64,000 nucleotides of DNA from Volvariella volvacea V23 (Eukaryota > Basidiomycota > Agaricomycetes > Agaricales > Pluteaceae), in contig KB722745.1 of assembly GCA_000349905.1 (NCBI GenBank), positions 407,802 to 471,801 on the forward strand, written 5' to 3'. Made by a program: the position numbers and the translations under genes. The notes below the pieces were generated by a model. That model was not told where the DNA came from. It saw nothing but the letters and a program-made list of their open reading frames with translations, and did no database searches. Every line of letters starts with the position of its first letter. The first letter of the stretch is position 1. Positions 33,762 to 46,167 of the stretch are shown here, one piece after another.

Positions 33762-34063
33762 ATGCAGTTCCGAACTGTCGCACTCGCTGCTGTCCTTAGC
33801 TGGACTTTTAACCTTGTGAAATCGCATCGTGAGTGTTCATTTACCCCATATATATTTCATACCTTTTTCAGTTGTCTGGGGGCTGACGATTTGTTTCTTT
33901 TCCTTGTGTAGCTGTTGCTAATAACGTTGCGAGAGATGGCTTCTACACCACCAAAGTGGGATGGCCACCTATTGTAATTGTACTCCCCGATTCGCCGCTG
34001 CCGGTTGTGACACCTAGCCGCACGACGGATCTTCCAGCGATTACTGTAACGCCCACCGAGTAG
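33762..34063 (+). CDS. Small secreted protein, tandem copy 2
   Basis: Two exons, 33762-33828 and 33912-34063, 72 residues. The signal peptide is residues 1-21 (MQFRTVALAAVLSWTFNLVK), followed by SH at the phase-1 junction. The mature part (PVANNVARDGFYTTKVGWPP...VVTPSRTTDLP) has no cysteine and many Pro, Thr and Val. Gene structure, junction (H then Pro) and the N-x-x-RD motif after it match the copy at 32238, while the rest has diverged strongly. The function is unknown. Confidence 0.7.
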
Positions 34064-34293
34064 GGTGAACTAGAACGGAAGACCTTGGCCGAGGGCACAG
34101 GATCTATGGGGTTTGGGTTGGCCTAATGAATATTATATCGCATCGAGATAATATATTCAAGCTGGTGTTTCTGCTCTGGAACGCAAAGTAGTTCAAGTAG
34201 TTGGATTTAGTGGTTGACGATAAATGAACAGATTATTTGCGCAATGAACTAAATACAATGAGTGCGTAAACAAGAGTGGTTTGGGATGTTACA

Positions 34294-35426
34294 TTAAAGA
34301 GGAGAAAAAGTTAGTTTCTGCGTAGTGAGGGATGTGTGAGATCCAGCTTCCAGGTCGATATAGACAAGAAACTTACGATAGGGAAACTTGGATCAGGATA
34401 TCGATTCGCAAAAGCTTGGTAGTCACCACTTGCGTACAAGGTGATGCCTTGACAGAAGAGCTGCATATTTGGTTTGGCTTTAGTTGCACGGAAAGATTCA
34501 ATACGTTATGATGCCGATAAACGAGGGGATTCCGTACAGTTATCAGAGTTGATCCACTGTGGGACGACACTGCCTGTGGCTAAATCGATGTTCCACTGAA
34601 AACACACGAAAATTAGAAAAGAGAAATGCGTAGAGAAGATATAATTAACTTACGACATCAGAAGCGGCCGCTCGTGGAGTGTTAGTTCTATTTGAATAAG
34701 AGTTGGATACCGTTGTGGGCGGAGTGTTTGCTTTGGCTGGATGGAATTAGTGTACGCTTTTGTATAACTCTAAAATGATTGCCCTACTGCCGATCGTTCC
34801 TCCAAAGTAGAGGTAACTGGAAATCCCAAGTCAGGATAAGCAAGAATAGTCCATTGTTCGGAGATCAATGCACTTACTTCCATGAACCTCGACCAAGATC
34901 AACCGAGTCGCTATCTCGACCCTGGATCAGTCCCACCAGGGAGTAATTTAGAATGTCCGAATTCTGCATTGATATGTGAGGCGTTTCAATACCGTAGATA
35001 GATATGAAAAAGACACAAACCTCGGCAGACAATCTAACTCCAACTCCTGACGTGGCGCTCTTGGGTAGATTAAACTGTACAGTCAAAGCATTCCTCTCTT
35101 CTACTTCATATCTATAGGTTGCATAGACAGATCGTCGACGTGATACGTATCCAACAACGTTTCCAGAAGAAGAATTGGTCACGAGGATATGCCCTCTTTT
35201 GAGGTCATACGCATCACCGGGATGGGTGGCTGACCGGCCGGCATAAGCAACTCCTTGTCGAAGGTCGTAAAACCAGAGGGGGCTCACGCTTTGAGCCTTT
35301 GAGGAGAGGTTGTGGCTCCAGGCTTCTGGCGTTTTCAGTGTGCTTTAGTGCCGATATCCGCGAAACATTAACAAAGATGATTGTGGTGAAGATAGCGAGT
35401 GTGCAAATCGAAAGGATCAGGCGCAT
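34294..35426 (-). CDS. Secreted protein of an agaricomycete-specific type
   Basis: Eight short exons on the minus strand: 35373-35426, 35021-35296, 34878-34963, 34788-34816, 34654-34736, 34538-34595, 34377-34477, 34294-34317; about 236 residues. The first exon is a signal peptide or anchor (MRLILSICTLAIFTTIIF). Landmarks are LWFYDLRQG, NVVGYVSRR, LTVQFNLP, RGSWNYLYFGGTIG, WNIDLATGSVVPQWINSD, LYASGDYQAF and the end KLTFSPL. This order matches an uncharacterised secreted family I have seen in mushroom genomes. All junction phases agree. The first intron is least certain, since the acceptor CTCAAAG at 35297-35303 was chosen only to keep AQSVSPLWFYD in frame. The function is unknown. Confidence 0.7.
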
Positions 35427-35875
35427 TTTACTTTACAAGGAGTGGATTTTCGTGTCGATGTCGTTATAAAGGAGGGTCGAGTGGTTGGGGGTTATTGTCG
35501 AGAGTACGGATGTGGACAAAATGCAGAAAAGTATACGGAGTTAGGGTCATGACATCAGGTACGCGAATAGGGTGCGTCTCGATCCCAACCACTGTATGAT
35601 GCTGGGGTTCCGAGAGAGCAGGTGAGGGAGAAAGTGGCCAAAAATCAGATAGAACCTTGTTGTGTACGCATTGCATCTTATCACCACTTTTTGCCCGACT
35701 TTATGGGCAACGAGGAGGCCAGGAGGTGAGCTTGCCCGAGCTGGAGTCGGGGAGATCAGCGGGAAGCCACAATTCGCAAACAAGGACAAATAAAGTAGGT
35801 TGTCAAACGATTTTGTTGCTTGCTTCGTATCCGTTTTTGCTGCTCGTCGTTGTCCCGCCCTCCTCCATTTGAACT
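35427..35875. promoter_or_regulatory. Divergent promoter region, secreted protein and CDC12
   Basis: This 449 bp region between two outward-facing start codons must contain both promoters. No specific element is identified. Confidence 0.5.
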
Positions 35876-37436
35876 ATGGCTGCCCTTCCTCCCGCTGTCG
35901 ATGGCATTGGTATTGCCAACCTCCCCAACCAAGTACGCTTCAGCTCTTGCCAATTTTTGCTCGTTTGGAGGATCTAACATGTTGGTTGCTTTTGTAGAGG
36001 CATAAGATTGTCGCCAAACGCGGGGCACACTTCACTATCATGGTTGTTGGTAAGTTTTCGCATGGTCAAAGGAGCTACGAGGAGCGTATATTTAACGCAT
36101 TCCTGCAGGCGAGTCTGGGCTAGGAAAAACCACACTCATTAACACCCTCTTCTCAACCGAACTTTCCCCAGCCAAGAACTACAGCAAGCGTCACCACAAA
36201 CAGATGGACAAGTTGACCGAGGTTGAAATCATCAAGGCCGAATTGGAGGAGAAGCAATTCAAGGTCAAGCTCACTGTCATCGATACCCCCGGATTTGGTG
36301 ACTACGTCAACAACCGCGACTCTTGGTTACCCATTGTTGAATTCATTGACGACCAGCATGAGGCTTATATGAGACAAGAACAACAACCCCAGAGGAGCGA
36401 AAAGACTGATTTGCGAGTTCATGCATGTTTATATTTCATTCGGCCTACCGGGCATACGTGCGTACTCCTTTCTTTGTGACACGCTATCCGAGTTAGTTGA
36501 CCTGCTTTGTTTGCACTCGTGTAGATTGAAGCCTTTGGATATCGAAATAATGAAGCGACTTGGGACACGCGTCAATCTCATTCCTGTTGTCGCAAAAGCA
36601 GACACTTTGACACAAAGGGATCTATTCGTGTTCAAGCAACGCGTACGTGTCAATCCTTCGTTCACCCTGGCGTTCTAGTCTTTCATTTTGAAACCGCTTC
36701 TCCTCGGCGTTTCGCGTTATCAGTGAATTAACAAATTACTTCATATTGCAGGTCCGAGAGGTAGTCGCCGCGCAAGGAATTCGCATTTATACACCCCCGA
36801 TCGAGCCTGACGACGAGAACGCCGATCATGCGCGTGTTCTTATTGATGCTCTGCCATTCTCAATCATTGGTTCCACTGAAGATGTTAAGACACCTGATGG
36901 TCGCATCGTCAAGGGTCGTGAATACATCTGGGGTGTCGCAGAAGGTTCGTAGGTTCCCACTTACATACACCGTCAAATCTGATGGTCTTTCATAGTCGAG
37001 AACGAGAATCACTGCGATTTCAAGAAGTTGCGATCATTGTTGATTCGTACTCACATGCTTGACCTCATCTCGACGACCGAGGAACTGCACTATGAGAACT
37101 ACCGCCAACAGCAGTTGGAGACTAGGAAGTTCGGAGAACCCAAGGTGAAGAAGCTTGAGAATCCCAAGTTTAAGGAGGAGGAGGAAGCACTCAGGAAGAG
37201 GTTCACTGAGCAAGTTAAGTCGGAGGAAGCGAGATTCAGGCAATGGGAGCAACATGTAAGTTGTCTCCTGATGTTTGAGTGGCGTTTGAGTGATTGATGA
37301 CACCCTCCTATAGCTCATTGCAGAACGTGATCGTCTCAATAAGGACTTGGAGCATGCACACAGTACGATTAAGCAGCTCGAAGCTGAGCTTGACAATCTG
37401 CAGGTCGGTTACGGAAGGAGCACTGGCAGACGATAA
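35876..37436 (+). CDS. CDC12: Septin CDC12
   Basis: Seven exons: 35876-35932, 35998-36049, 36109-36457, 36525-36642, 36752-36944, 36996-37255, 37314-37436; 383 residues. Septin GTPase features are P-loop GESGLGKTT (completed across intron 2), G3 DTPGFGD, G4 AKAD and the septin-unique element ending [38 protein letters not shown] and LYFIRPTGH place it in the Cdc12 group. The C-terminus (from about residue 330) is a coiled coil ([20 protein letters not shown]). Septins assemble into filaments at septa and sites of polarised growth. The start is the first ATG, giving a short N-terminus without an obvious polybasic stretch before RHKIVAKRG. Confidence 0.95.
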
Positions 37437-38097
37437 ACGTTATCGCCCCCCGACCGCTGCATGCTTCCCTGTTTATCCTTACTCCTTAATTACCATCAGG
37501 CCTGTTTCTTGACGCTCCTTTTATCTTTTCTGTTTGGTTTGGCGCTGCACGTTTAACGCCCAATGCTCTCTCCCGCTCCAACTCGAAATGTGTATATCCT
37601 CCGTGCTCCCCCCACACCGACGAGAGCTTGACAAACGTTCTGCTTTGTAGTTGCCTGAATTTATACCCTCTCCTGCAGAAAATTACCCATCCGCTCCCTC
37701 GCTCTTTCTCTTTCTCCCTCCGTCTATCCTCTCTACCAGGTCTACCGAGCTCCGTTCCTTTGGTCTCCATCTCCGTTTTCTTTATCCTCCTTGGTTACAA
37801 TAATGAACTATTACAGCTAGTACAGACCATAGCTTTCGTACGGGCTCTTACACTTTTTCTTGTCGATGACTCTCGATATTTCGACGTTTTTGTGATGAGA
37901 TTCTCTTTTTTTGGAATAGGATAAGACCATTCCCCACGGATTTTGGTGGGGTCTACTTATATGCAGTGGCGGGACAACTCAACAATGTCAGTACATTGAC
38001 ACCCGTTTCAGGCCAGATACAACATCGGGGTATAAAGAAATGAATCTTAAATTCGGTAATGCACTAGCCCGCATCACAGGGGACATCCGAACAGCAG
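37437..38097. other. Convergent intergenic region, CDC12 and RIF1-like
   Basis: This 661 bp region lies between two 3' ends and is C/T-rich at first (about 37440-37760), consistent with 3' UTRs. I see no gene. Confidence 0.5.
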
Positions 38098-41000
38098 TTA
38101 ATACTCGTCCGACAACAGTCTATCCTCCGAGTCCGGTACCTGGCTTGAGTATTCCTGGAGAGCAGCCAATGCAGAGTCTCCGACACTCCCCGACGCCAGG
38201 TTGACCCTACGCATTAGTGGTGCGGCTGGCACGGTCTTCTTTTTTGGCCTCGACCTCGGTTTTGGCTTTGGCTTAAGCCTTGAGGCAATTTTAGATCCCA
38301 GTTTCTTGAAAGAAACTTTTTGCGCCAGTGGGGACTGAAGTACTTCTTGTGAGGACTCTGGAGATCTAGAGTGGCGGGTACCTGGCGGTGGAGCTTGAAT
38401 CAGGGGAGGAGGTAGGAGGATTGGTGGTGGGTCGACATCTATTATGCCTTCGCCTTCATCGGGTAGACACTCAGGTTGACTCTCGTGTTCCATCTGCGCG
38501 TCAACGTTCTGAGCCATGCCTAGCCTCCACGATTCATTCAAGGATCCAGACCTGAAGGCCTGGTCTGCGCTCTGTCGTGCGGACGCTTGGTGTTGGGCGA
38601 AACTCTGCGAATCCGGTACAGAGGCTCTGACCTAGACTCGGAATAGAAACGATCAATATTGGGTTTAATCGTTAAAAGGGAGCGACTAACCGAGTCCTGG
38701 GAGTCTAGGACGCTAGAGGGCAACCCGAGATCCACTTTCCAAGCGTATTCGCAGGCTCTTAAACAGTTTTTAATCTCGCTAGGTAAAGCCTTTGCGGTCT
38801 CTGAATCCAGCCAGGGATATCGTGGATTTCCGAACGTGTCTTTCCACAACTCAATGAATGCCATGGGTCCAGTAGCGGGTTGCAGGATGCGGGCGAATGG
38901 GGCTGTGAGGAGTTCGCAAACTAGGTGTAGAGTTTGTAGGGCGGGAGAGGGTGGTGAGTCAAGGGTGAAAGCGCCAGTGGAAGTGGAAGTGGAGGTGCTG
39001 GTGCTGGGGAGGCAGGGTATAATGTATCTGTGGTAAAATGCTCGTAGGAGGTCGAGGAGTGGTATATAGACAGATTCAGTCTGGAAACATTCGATAAGAC
39101 AAGTAAATATAGAATTGGATGGTCAAAAGCTTACAATCATGTTCAAGGTGTCGTCAGTCAATACCGCTTGCTCGTCGATCAACCATGCGCGCAAGCTGTT
39201 TTTCATGGCCCTTATGAAATATAGGACCTGTTCAGCGTTGATGGTCTCAATGATCGTATTGAGGCAGTGGAAGATATTCAAAACATCGGAAAGGCCTTCA
39301 GGAGTAAGCGGGTATTGGGCGAGCAATATATCGTTGAAGACAGCAAAAAGGTCATCAGGAAAGCGTAGATTATGAGCTGCACCAACTGAGGATAAGCTAA
39401 CATAGGGAAGAATTTTGAGGAGGTACATTGGTGAAGCAGACAGCCTGTATGCGAATCAAAACGGCATTCCTAATGAAAAAAGGCCGTACTTACAGTTTAA
39501 TTCTACTTTCTCCAAGGTGTTGGACGAGGTGGTCGATTACCGTGAGTGGCTTAATATTGTGTAGCGCAGCAATGTAGAAAGCATTCCTCAACGTGGCTTC
39601 CCATAATTCATAGCCTTCGTCAGACATCTTCCATGCCCTAGTTATGCGTGTTAAAGCGCGCGCCGTAAGAAATGAAAAGGTAAACTCACCCAAAGGGTAA
39701 GATCAAGAACGAAACAAGATCCTCCCACCTTAAGCCTTCTCCATTACCGCGATCCCCATAGGTTTTGGCTAGGAGGGACCATAGTAATTGTTTAACTTCG
39801 TCGTTATTCTCTATTCCACCATCACGGTTTGAGTTACCGCCCTCTCCCTTTGATGCCAAAATGTGCATGAGGGCTGGAATACCAGTCTCAATCAACTCAG
39901 CGCATAAAGAAGTCCACTCCCTCCGAACTCCTTCATCCCGAATTTCGAATTGGTATTTGAGTATTGCAGCGATGATGATTTGTGCAGGACCTGAAAGCCA
40001 GTTTGGTGAGGCGCAAAAGACTTGCTTGAGCTCTTTCCATAGTGATAAAACCAAGTTAAGTTGGGAGGCTTGGTTGGGGGGTGTCACAGCGGGCGTGAGG
40101 AATGAGCATATAACGTTAGAAATGCGACGGGCGACGGATGATGGTCCGTTATTCTGCGAGCTGTCTAATGTGAGTTGAACTTGGGCTAGCAGCAGATGTC
40201 TCCATATCCGTAAGAGTTGGGGCTAAACGAAAATACATCAGCATACTGCAAGCTGATAATTATATGTTGACATACTGTTATATGCAGGACCTTTTGGTCG
40301 GGATGACTTGTACAACATTTCCAGGTTTCAACTAAGGCATCCCAATGTTGTTGAACATCTTCCTCTGACAGGGTGTTGGTATAAGAGGCCTGTTGCGCAA
40401 CCAGACCCTTCGTTGCTTTGGGTAAAGTGTCCAAGCTTGCGTTTAAAATACTCCCATCTAGCATTCTCTTATCAATGAGAATGCCGTCATTATACCCCGA
40501 CTGTGCGACTTTACTGCCAAGTAGTATTTCCAGCACGTCTGCCGCTGGATTTCGCGTCTCTGGTTTGGCTGAACACGCCAGATCCTTCAGGACCGAGATG
40601 CCAGTCGCCAGTTCTTCCCGCTTCTGGGTATGAGGGACGTAGCGGGCATCATTCAGGACTACGATGAGTAACGCAGTCGATATTGCCTCGATGTGCTTGA
40701 GGCCAGCATCTCTGAGGAAGCTGAATGCCTTCTGCTTGATCTGAAAGTACTTCTGGTCTCGTCTGGACTTCCGGCATAGATCTGCGTAACACCAAACCAG
40801 ACATCGCCACGTAGCAGAAAAGACTGCACGAGTAGAAGCCTTTTTGCTGACCGAAGCCAGGCTCATAAATCTCTCGAACAGCCTGAGGGTGGCCGGCTGT
40901 GAGAAGATGCTGTCCCCGGCTAGGATTAAGAATGAGGCTATGACTACCAGTCCCCATACAGTTCCTGGTCTCAATGATGAACCAGAATCGTCCTGGGCTG

Positions 41001-42056
41001 CGTCCATGAGGGTACTGTATAGTGAAGGGAGTTCAGGGTTAGCCTCGGCTGCGGTTTTTGAACCACTCTTAGATACGAAATGCTTGATAGTGGTAGAGAG
41101 AGTATCATGAGGGAATTTGAGGTCCATATATGCGCTCACTTTCATCTGTGCGAGTCGGTTGAGAACGTGGCTTGCGTGAAGGCGTGCTGAATGATCATTA
41201 GAAATGATGTGGGTAGATAATAGCGATGAGAGGGAAATTGATATGGGTTCAATAAATAATACAGGGTACTCTTGCAGGTATCTTCGGATGGCCTAGGAAT
41301 GTCAGTTTAGGAGGGACGCTAAAGGAATACAAAGCTTACCTGTAGACCTTCGGCAGCGGCTCTGGCGCCAAAGTCACCCTTGGCGGCACGATCTAGTGCG
41401 CTGATAACTTCTGGGTATTTGGGTCGAATAATAGAGGGCGGTAGTCTATGAGTCGATAGAATGTGTATCACAAGGGTATATGTCTTGGGTGCATTTGGAG
41501 TGGGTAATGCTTTATTCGCTACAACACGGAATAGCTCATCGAGGATGGTATTAAGTTCGTGATCTACACCGCACATTATATAGACAAGTGCAGTTATGTG
41601 AGGACACAACGTACCAGAGAACAAGGAATACAGAGCAGGAAAAGTACATATAGTTGAGATAAACCGAAGGGCATTGTGTGAAAGCGTTGAGAGGCTTGTA
41701 GCGTGATGGAATTCGTCGTCAGAGAGGGAGGTAACCGATAGACCAAAGTCGGATTCGAGGGATTGATTGATGTTCCCATTTACATCGATCAGCGCTCTAC
41801 TGATATCTCTGCATATTATAGAGCAGAGCTTATTCGCATTGAGGCGAATGTACTCGAGAGCGCTCGATCGTGGGTGCTCCCGGAGCAGAAACTCAGCCCG
41901 AAGTTGGAATTTATTGCATAAGAAATTGTATGCTTCTGAGATGTCATGTAGAGTGATCCACTCGGAGAAGACATCTTCCCAGGACTCCAGAAGAGTTTCC
42001 AATGGCGAGGCCAGATAGGACGGGGAAAGAGGTTCATGGGTGTCGCCGCCCGTCAT
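38098..42056 (-). CDS. RIF1: RIF1-like telomere/replication-timing protein
   Basis: Seven exons on the minus strand: 41340-42056, 40276-41292, 39690-40222, 39494-39637, 39135-39444, 38691-39080, 38098-38631; about 1,214 residues. The long alpha-helical N-terminal part (for example AIRRYLQEYPVLFIEPISIS, LRLFERFMSLASVSKK, HWDALVETWKCC) and the later FIELWKDTFGN segment resemble the Rif1 N-terminal domain of fungi. The tail is proline-rich (DPPPILLPPP) and basic (KPKPKPRSRPKKK). It contains QKVSF (codons 38308-38319 for KVSF), a match to the RVxF motif that docks protein phosphatase 1, a known Rif1 partner in replication timing. No enzymatic motif is present. Identification rests on repeat-like helical pattern and this motif, so it is less certain than the neighbours. 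Confidence 0.6.
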
Positions 42057-42448
42057 CTCCAGATACTGTATAGGAGCGGACTATGCGTTGAGTCGATTGT
42101 GGAGTTGACTTGGAAAATTAATGCCAGGGTAGTATGTTCTCGAGGCTAAGCTGGTGGCTTTGCCATTCGTGGGCGGCTATGTACAAGAACGACCTTGTAG
42201 AACACCTGTTGGATTAATTAAAGAATTGCATAGCACTCCTTCATATACTCACCTGTTGGCGTATCAGATCCCAGTTCAAAGCAGGAGAATACGCCTTGCA
42301 ACGCTCGCGATGATCGTCAACCGAGAAGTTCGACGCGTGACTCTAATGTCGTGACTCTGCTTCACATGACCGTGACACACTGTCTCGTGACACTAATTGC
42401 GTCCGCCACCTCAGCCTGGACCTCCGTCGCACAGCCTCGATCGAGTGT
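42057..42448. promoter_or_regulatory. Divergent promoter region, RIF1-like and MRM2
   Basis: This 392 bp region lies between two outward-facing start codons. It contains repeated GTGAC words (about 42337-42393) that could be factor sites. Confidence 0.45.
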
Positions 42449-43499
42449 ATGATCTTCCGTCCTTCTCCGGCTCTCTTCTCAAAGAGCGTTAGACCATCTT
42501 CTCGCGCCTGGATAGCCCGACAGTCTCGAGATCACTATGTGAAAAAACGTGCGGCGGATCCAGCAGCTTTTCGTGCTCGTTCAGCATTCAAGCTAGTGGA
42601 AATGGATGAACAGTGCGACGAATTCTTGAGCAAGCCGGATGTTCAAGCTATAGTCGATTTGGGTGCAGCGCCAGGCGGCTGGAGTCAGGTTGTTGCGCAG
42701 AGATTGGGGTGGTGGGGGAATTATTCCGTGGATTCGGCAAGCGATGGCAAGAGAAGCACTATAACGGAGAAAAGGGCGAAGCATGCACCGGAACCCTCTA
42801 TAGACGATCTAGTGGAAGATGAAGAACTATCAACTGCCTCTAGCGAATTGGATATCCCGGCTGTTGTCAAAACGAAAAAGAAATTCAAGAAAGCCGTCAC
42901 CCCGCCCCCGCCAGAGCCCGAGGAAGCCGACTTTGACCCGCTCAACATCGATGACATGATCGTTAGCTCTCAGAAAGGACGAGGGACTATCGTCGCAGTG
43001 GACCTTCTTCGAATGGCACCTATACCCGGAGTAAATGTCATACAGGCTGACTTCCTAGCACCGGACACCGAGGACATGATACATTCCTTGTTGAGTCTTC
43101 GTGGTAACATGGAGGGAAAGGCTGACATTATTCTCTCAGACATGGCGGCCAATGCAACGGGGAACGTGACGAAGGATGTTGAGTCAAGCCTGGAGATTTG
43201 CGAAGCAGTGTTCACCTTTGCGAAACAGCATTTAAGGACGGCGGAAAGCATTGGTCGAAGGAAGGGTGGTGTTCTACTGTACGTATACTTGGACTCTACC
43301 AGACAGACCGTGGCTTATCCAACGTGTTTTCGGTCGCTACAGCATGAAGCACTTCACCCACCCACTCCTCCATCGTTTCCGAACAGAGCGGCTAAACCCG
43401 AACTTTAACGATGTCCGTTATATCAAGCCTGACGCAAGTCGTTCGGAGTCGCGAGAGGCTTACTACCTGTGCCAGGGCTGGAAGGGCCTCGAGTCATAG
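42449..43499 (+). CDS. MRM2: Mitochondrial rRNA 2'-O-methyltransferase MRM2 (FtsJ/RrmJ)
   Basis: Two exons, 42449-43278 and 43343-43499, 328 residues. FtsJ features: FRARSAFKL (first catalytic Lys, residue 48), S-adenosylmethionine-binding IVDLGAAPGGWSQ (68-80), VAVDLLRM, the catalytic ILSDMAANATG, LLMKHF at the splice junction (third catalytic position) and SRSESREAYYLCQG (Glu). The N-terminus MIFRPSPALFSKSVRPSSRA is basic and Ser-rich, as in mitochondrial targeting peptides. MRM2 methylates a uridine in the large mitochondrial rRNA. Unusually, about 85 charged residues (about 88-176, containing PSIDDLVEDEE and KTKKKFKKA) are inserted between the SAM-binding loop and the next strand. Confidence 0.9.
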
Positions 43500-43677
43500 C
43501 ACTACATGTGCGGTGCCGCGCCCGGCAAGGTCTTAGGGTACCATGATGCACACGACACAATGGAACTACTCTTCATTCAAAACCCATCATAGATCTCATT
43601 AGGGAAGACAGTCGTAAGAGTCGCAACACAATACATCATACATAGCAAGCAGAAGGAACAAGATCTCAGCCCATGGC

Positions 43678-44236
<559 letters not shown>

Positions 44237-44322
44237 TTAAGTAGAACGTGAGTTTGAGAGGTTGGTGATGATGATAGTAAGAGAACAAGGTGCGGAATGA
44301 AAGCCTGCGTGCAGTCAACGCG

Positions 44323-44331
44323 CTATTTATA
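44323..44331 (-). promoter_or_regulatory. TATA box of histone H4 gene
   Basis: TATAAATAG on the minus strand about 100 bp upstream of the H4 start codon. Confidence 0.55.
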
Positions 44332-45417
44332 TTATTGCATACAATGATGTTTGTTGTTGTTGACGCGGTCTTTGCGCGTTAATGACGCGCGCTTCAATCC
44401 CTTGACTGCCACCATCGGCGTGGCTGCTTGCAAGCATTGAGAAACCCAACCCTTGTTCGCAGACCGCATCATCACTTGCAACCATTGAATTACACTGAAT
44501 TGTAAAAATCTGAACGGTGCTTATTTCATCCTTCTGTCTTCTTGGTACTGCTACGCATTTACAACCTGTGCTCCTCCGGTTCGCTGTTGAAGCGGTGCAA
44601 ACCCCTTCCCGAGACGAAGTGCCCATGTGGATGACCTTGTCCATTTAGCCCCACGTGCCACACGAAGGCTCACCACATCGAATCGCTGATGCCACCTAAT
44701 GCGCGCGTTCGCCTTGTGTTGATGGTTTGACAATTGCAATGGTAAATATTTCTCCATCAAACCAGCTAGGCAGCAATGACTTAAATATCGTTATGTGGTT
44801 TCTTGTTTTGTTAACAGTTCCTTCGCCATTTTTACAGTGGCTAAACAGTATCCCCATATATTCACCATGTATCTTCACCATGAGTCCAGAACGGAGCATT
44901 GCCCGGCCTCTTGCTCGCAACTTTCCAAGACGTCGGGATCCGGAGATAAACCTGCGAATGCGGTAGCAATTGAAAAAACGCCAACTTCTTCGAAGGAAAA
45001 CTATGCCATAATCAAGTGGTAGCTCGCTTTATTGCCAAGGTAATTGCTTGCAAAAACCTTGAACGGATCATTATGTAACTTGCAGCTGTCCAGTGTCTAG
45101 ACACGGCACGAGTGCGGGGGGATGTCAGGAAAATTCCTCAAACACATGATGACAAGTGGCGATCTTTCATTGATGAGTTTACCTACAGTGGACCAGTGAA
45201 CGTGTGAGTTTTTCGTCTCCCTCGGGTTCGAAGGAGAACTTACATCTCCCGCAGCCAGGAACAGATGACGAACAATCCTTAGGAGGTAGTCAGATCACGT
45301 CGGTTAGAGCGCTTCATCGGTGAAGAGGGAGCCGATGGTGAGCCAGGCGGGATATGTTGCTGACTAGACCCCCCACTTCGCGTACCACCGAAACGGGCAA
45401 GACGGACAGAAATATCG

Positions 45418-45424
45418 TATAAAA
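45418..45424 (+). promoter_or_regulatory. TATA box
   Basis: TATAAAA about 55 bp upstream of the secreted-protein start codon at 45480. Confidence 0.6.
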
Positions 45425-45479
45425 TCTGCTTCGCAGGTAGAATTCCCCATCCCGGCTCCCTCCTCAGTCTGTTCACAAG

Positions 45480-46167
45480 ATGAAACTCATAGATATCACT
45501 TCTACTGCTCTCCTCTGCCTTGGTGCCTTCACCGGTGTCAATGCCTACGGGAACGTCGTCTTTTTCTATACCTCCAACTGCAGTGGAACCGCTGTAGGTT
45601 GCTGGAATATCCCGGTTGGACTCTGCTGCTCAGCAACGGGTCAAGATGTCTTTGGGTCTGGCAAAGCAGAAAACGGAGAGTAAGTTCCCGTCCTGTACCG
45701 GGACTACCATCACTCCGCATCTTCAATGTGTTGACGGGAATCCTTTCACCGATAGCATCTATTTGGATGTATGGTCCCATAGAAGTTGCTCCGGGGTTCG
45801 ATCTGGAGGTGCTTTGGCTGGCAATTGCCATTCTCCAGGTTATGCAAGTACGTCCATTTTGTAATTGATTTTGACCATGATTTTGAATTAACTTTGATTT
45901 CCCTTTTGTCACCCTAATATAGTCTCGTCCGGCATGTCATTCACTGTCGACCACGATAACGACCGCAAACGCGCTTCCATACGAGGAAGAGAAGCCGCTG
46001 CCGAGGAAGCTGAGTGTCAACAGGTGAACACGGTAGTCTTTGAAGATGAGAATGGTGAGAGGGTTGTGGCAAAGATTCCAGCCGATCGGGTGGAAGAGGT
46101 CCTTGCGGCTGCTCGGGAAAATGATATTGGGAGACTGCAACAATTGGAGAGGGTTGACACTGCCTAA
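45480..46167 (+). CDS. Secreted cysteine-containing protein with acidic C-terminal domain, copy 1
   Basis: Three exons, 45480-45679 (200 bp), 45756-45847 (92 bp) and 45923-46167, 178 residues. Residues 1-22 are a signal peptide (MKLIDITSTALLCLGAFTGVNA). The mature N-terminal part has spaced cysteines (NCSGTAVGCW, GLCCSATG, RSCSG, GNCHSPGYA) and probably forms a disulphide-bonded fold. Exon 3 encodes a charged domain: CQQVNTVVFEDENGERVVAK, then IPADRVEEVLAAARENDIGR and LQQLERV. A paralogue 0.8 kb downstream has the same exon lengths and domain order. I do not recognise the family. Secretion, small size and tandem duplication suggest a surface or effector-like role. Confidence 0.75.
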
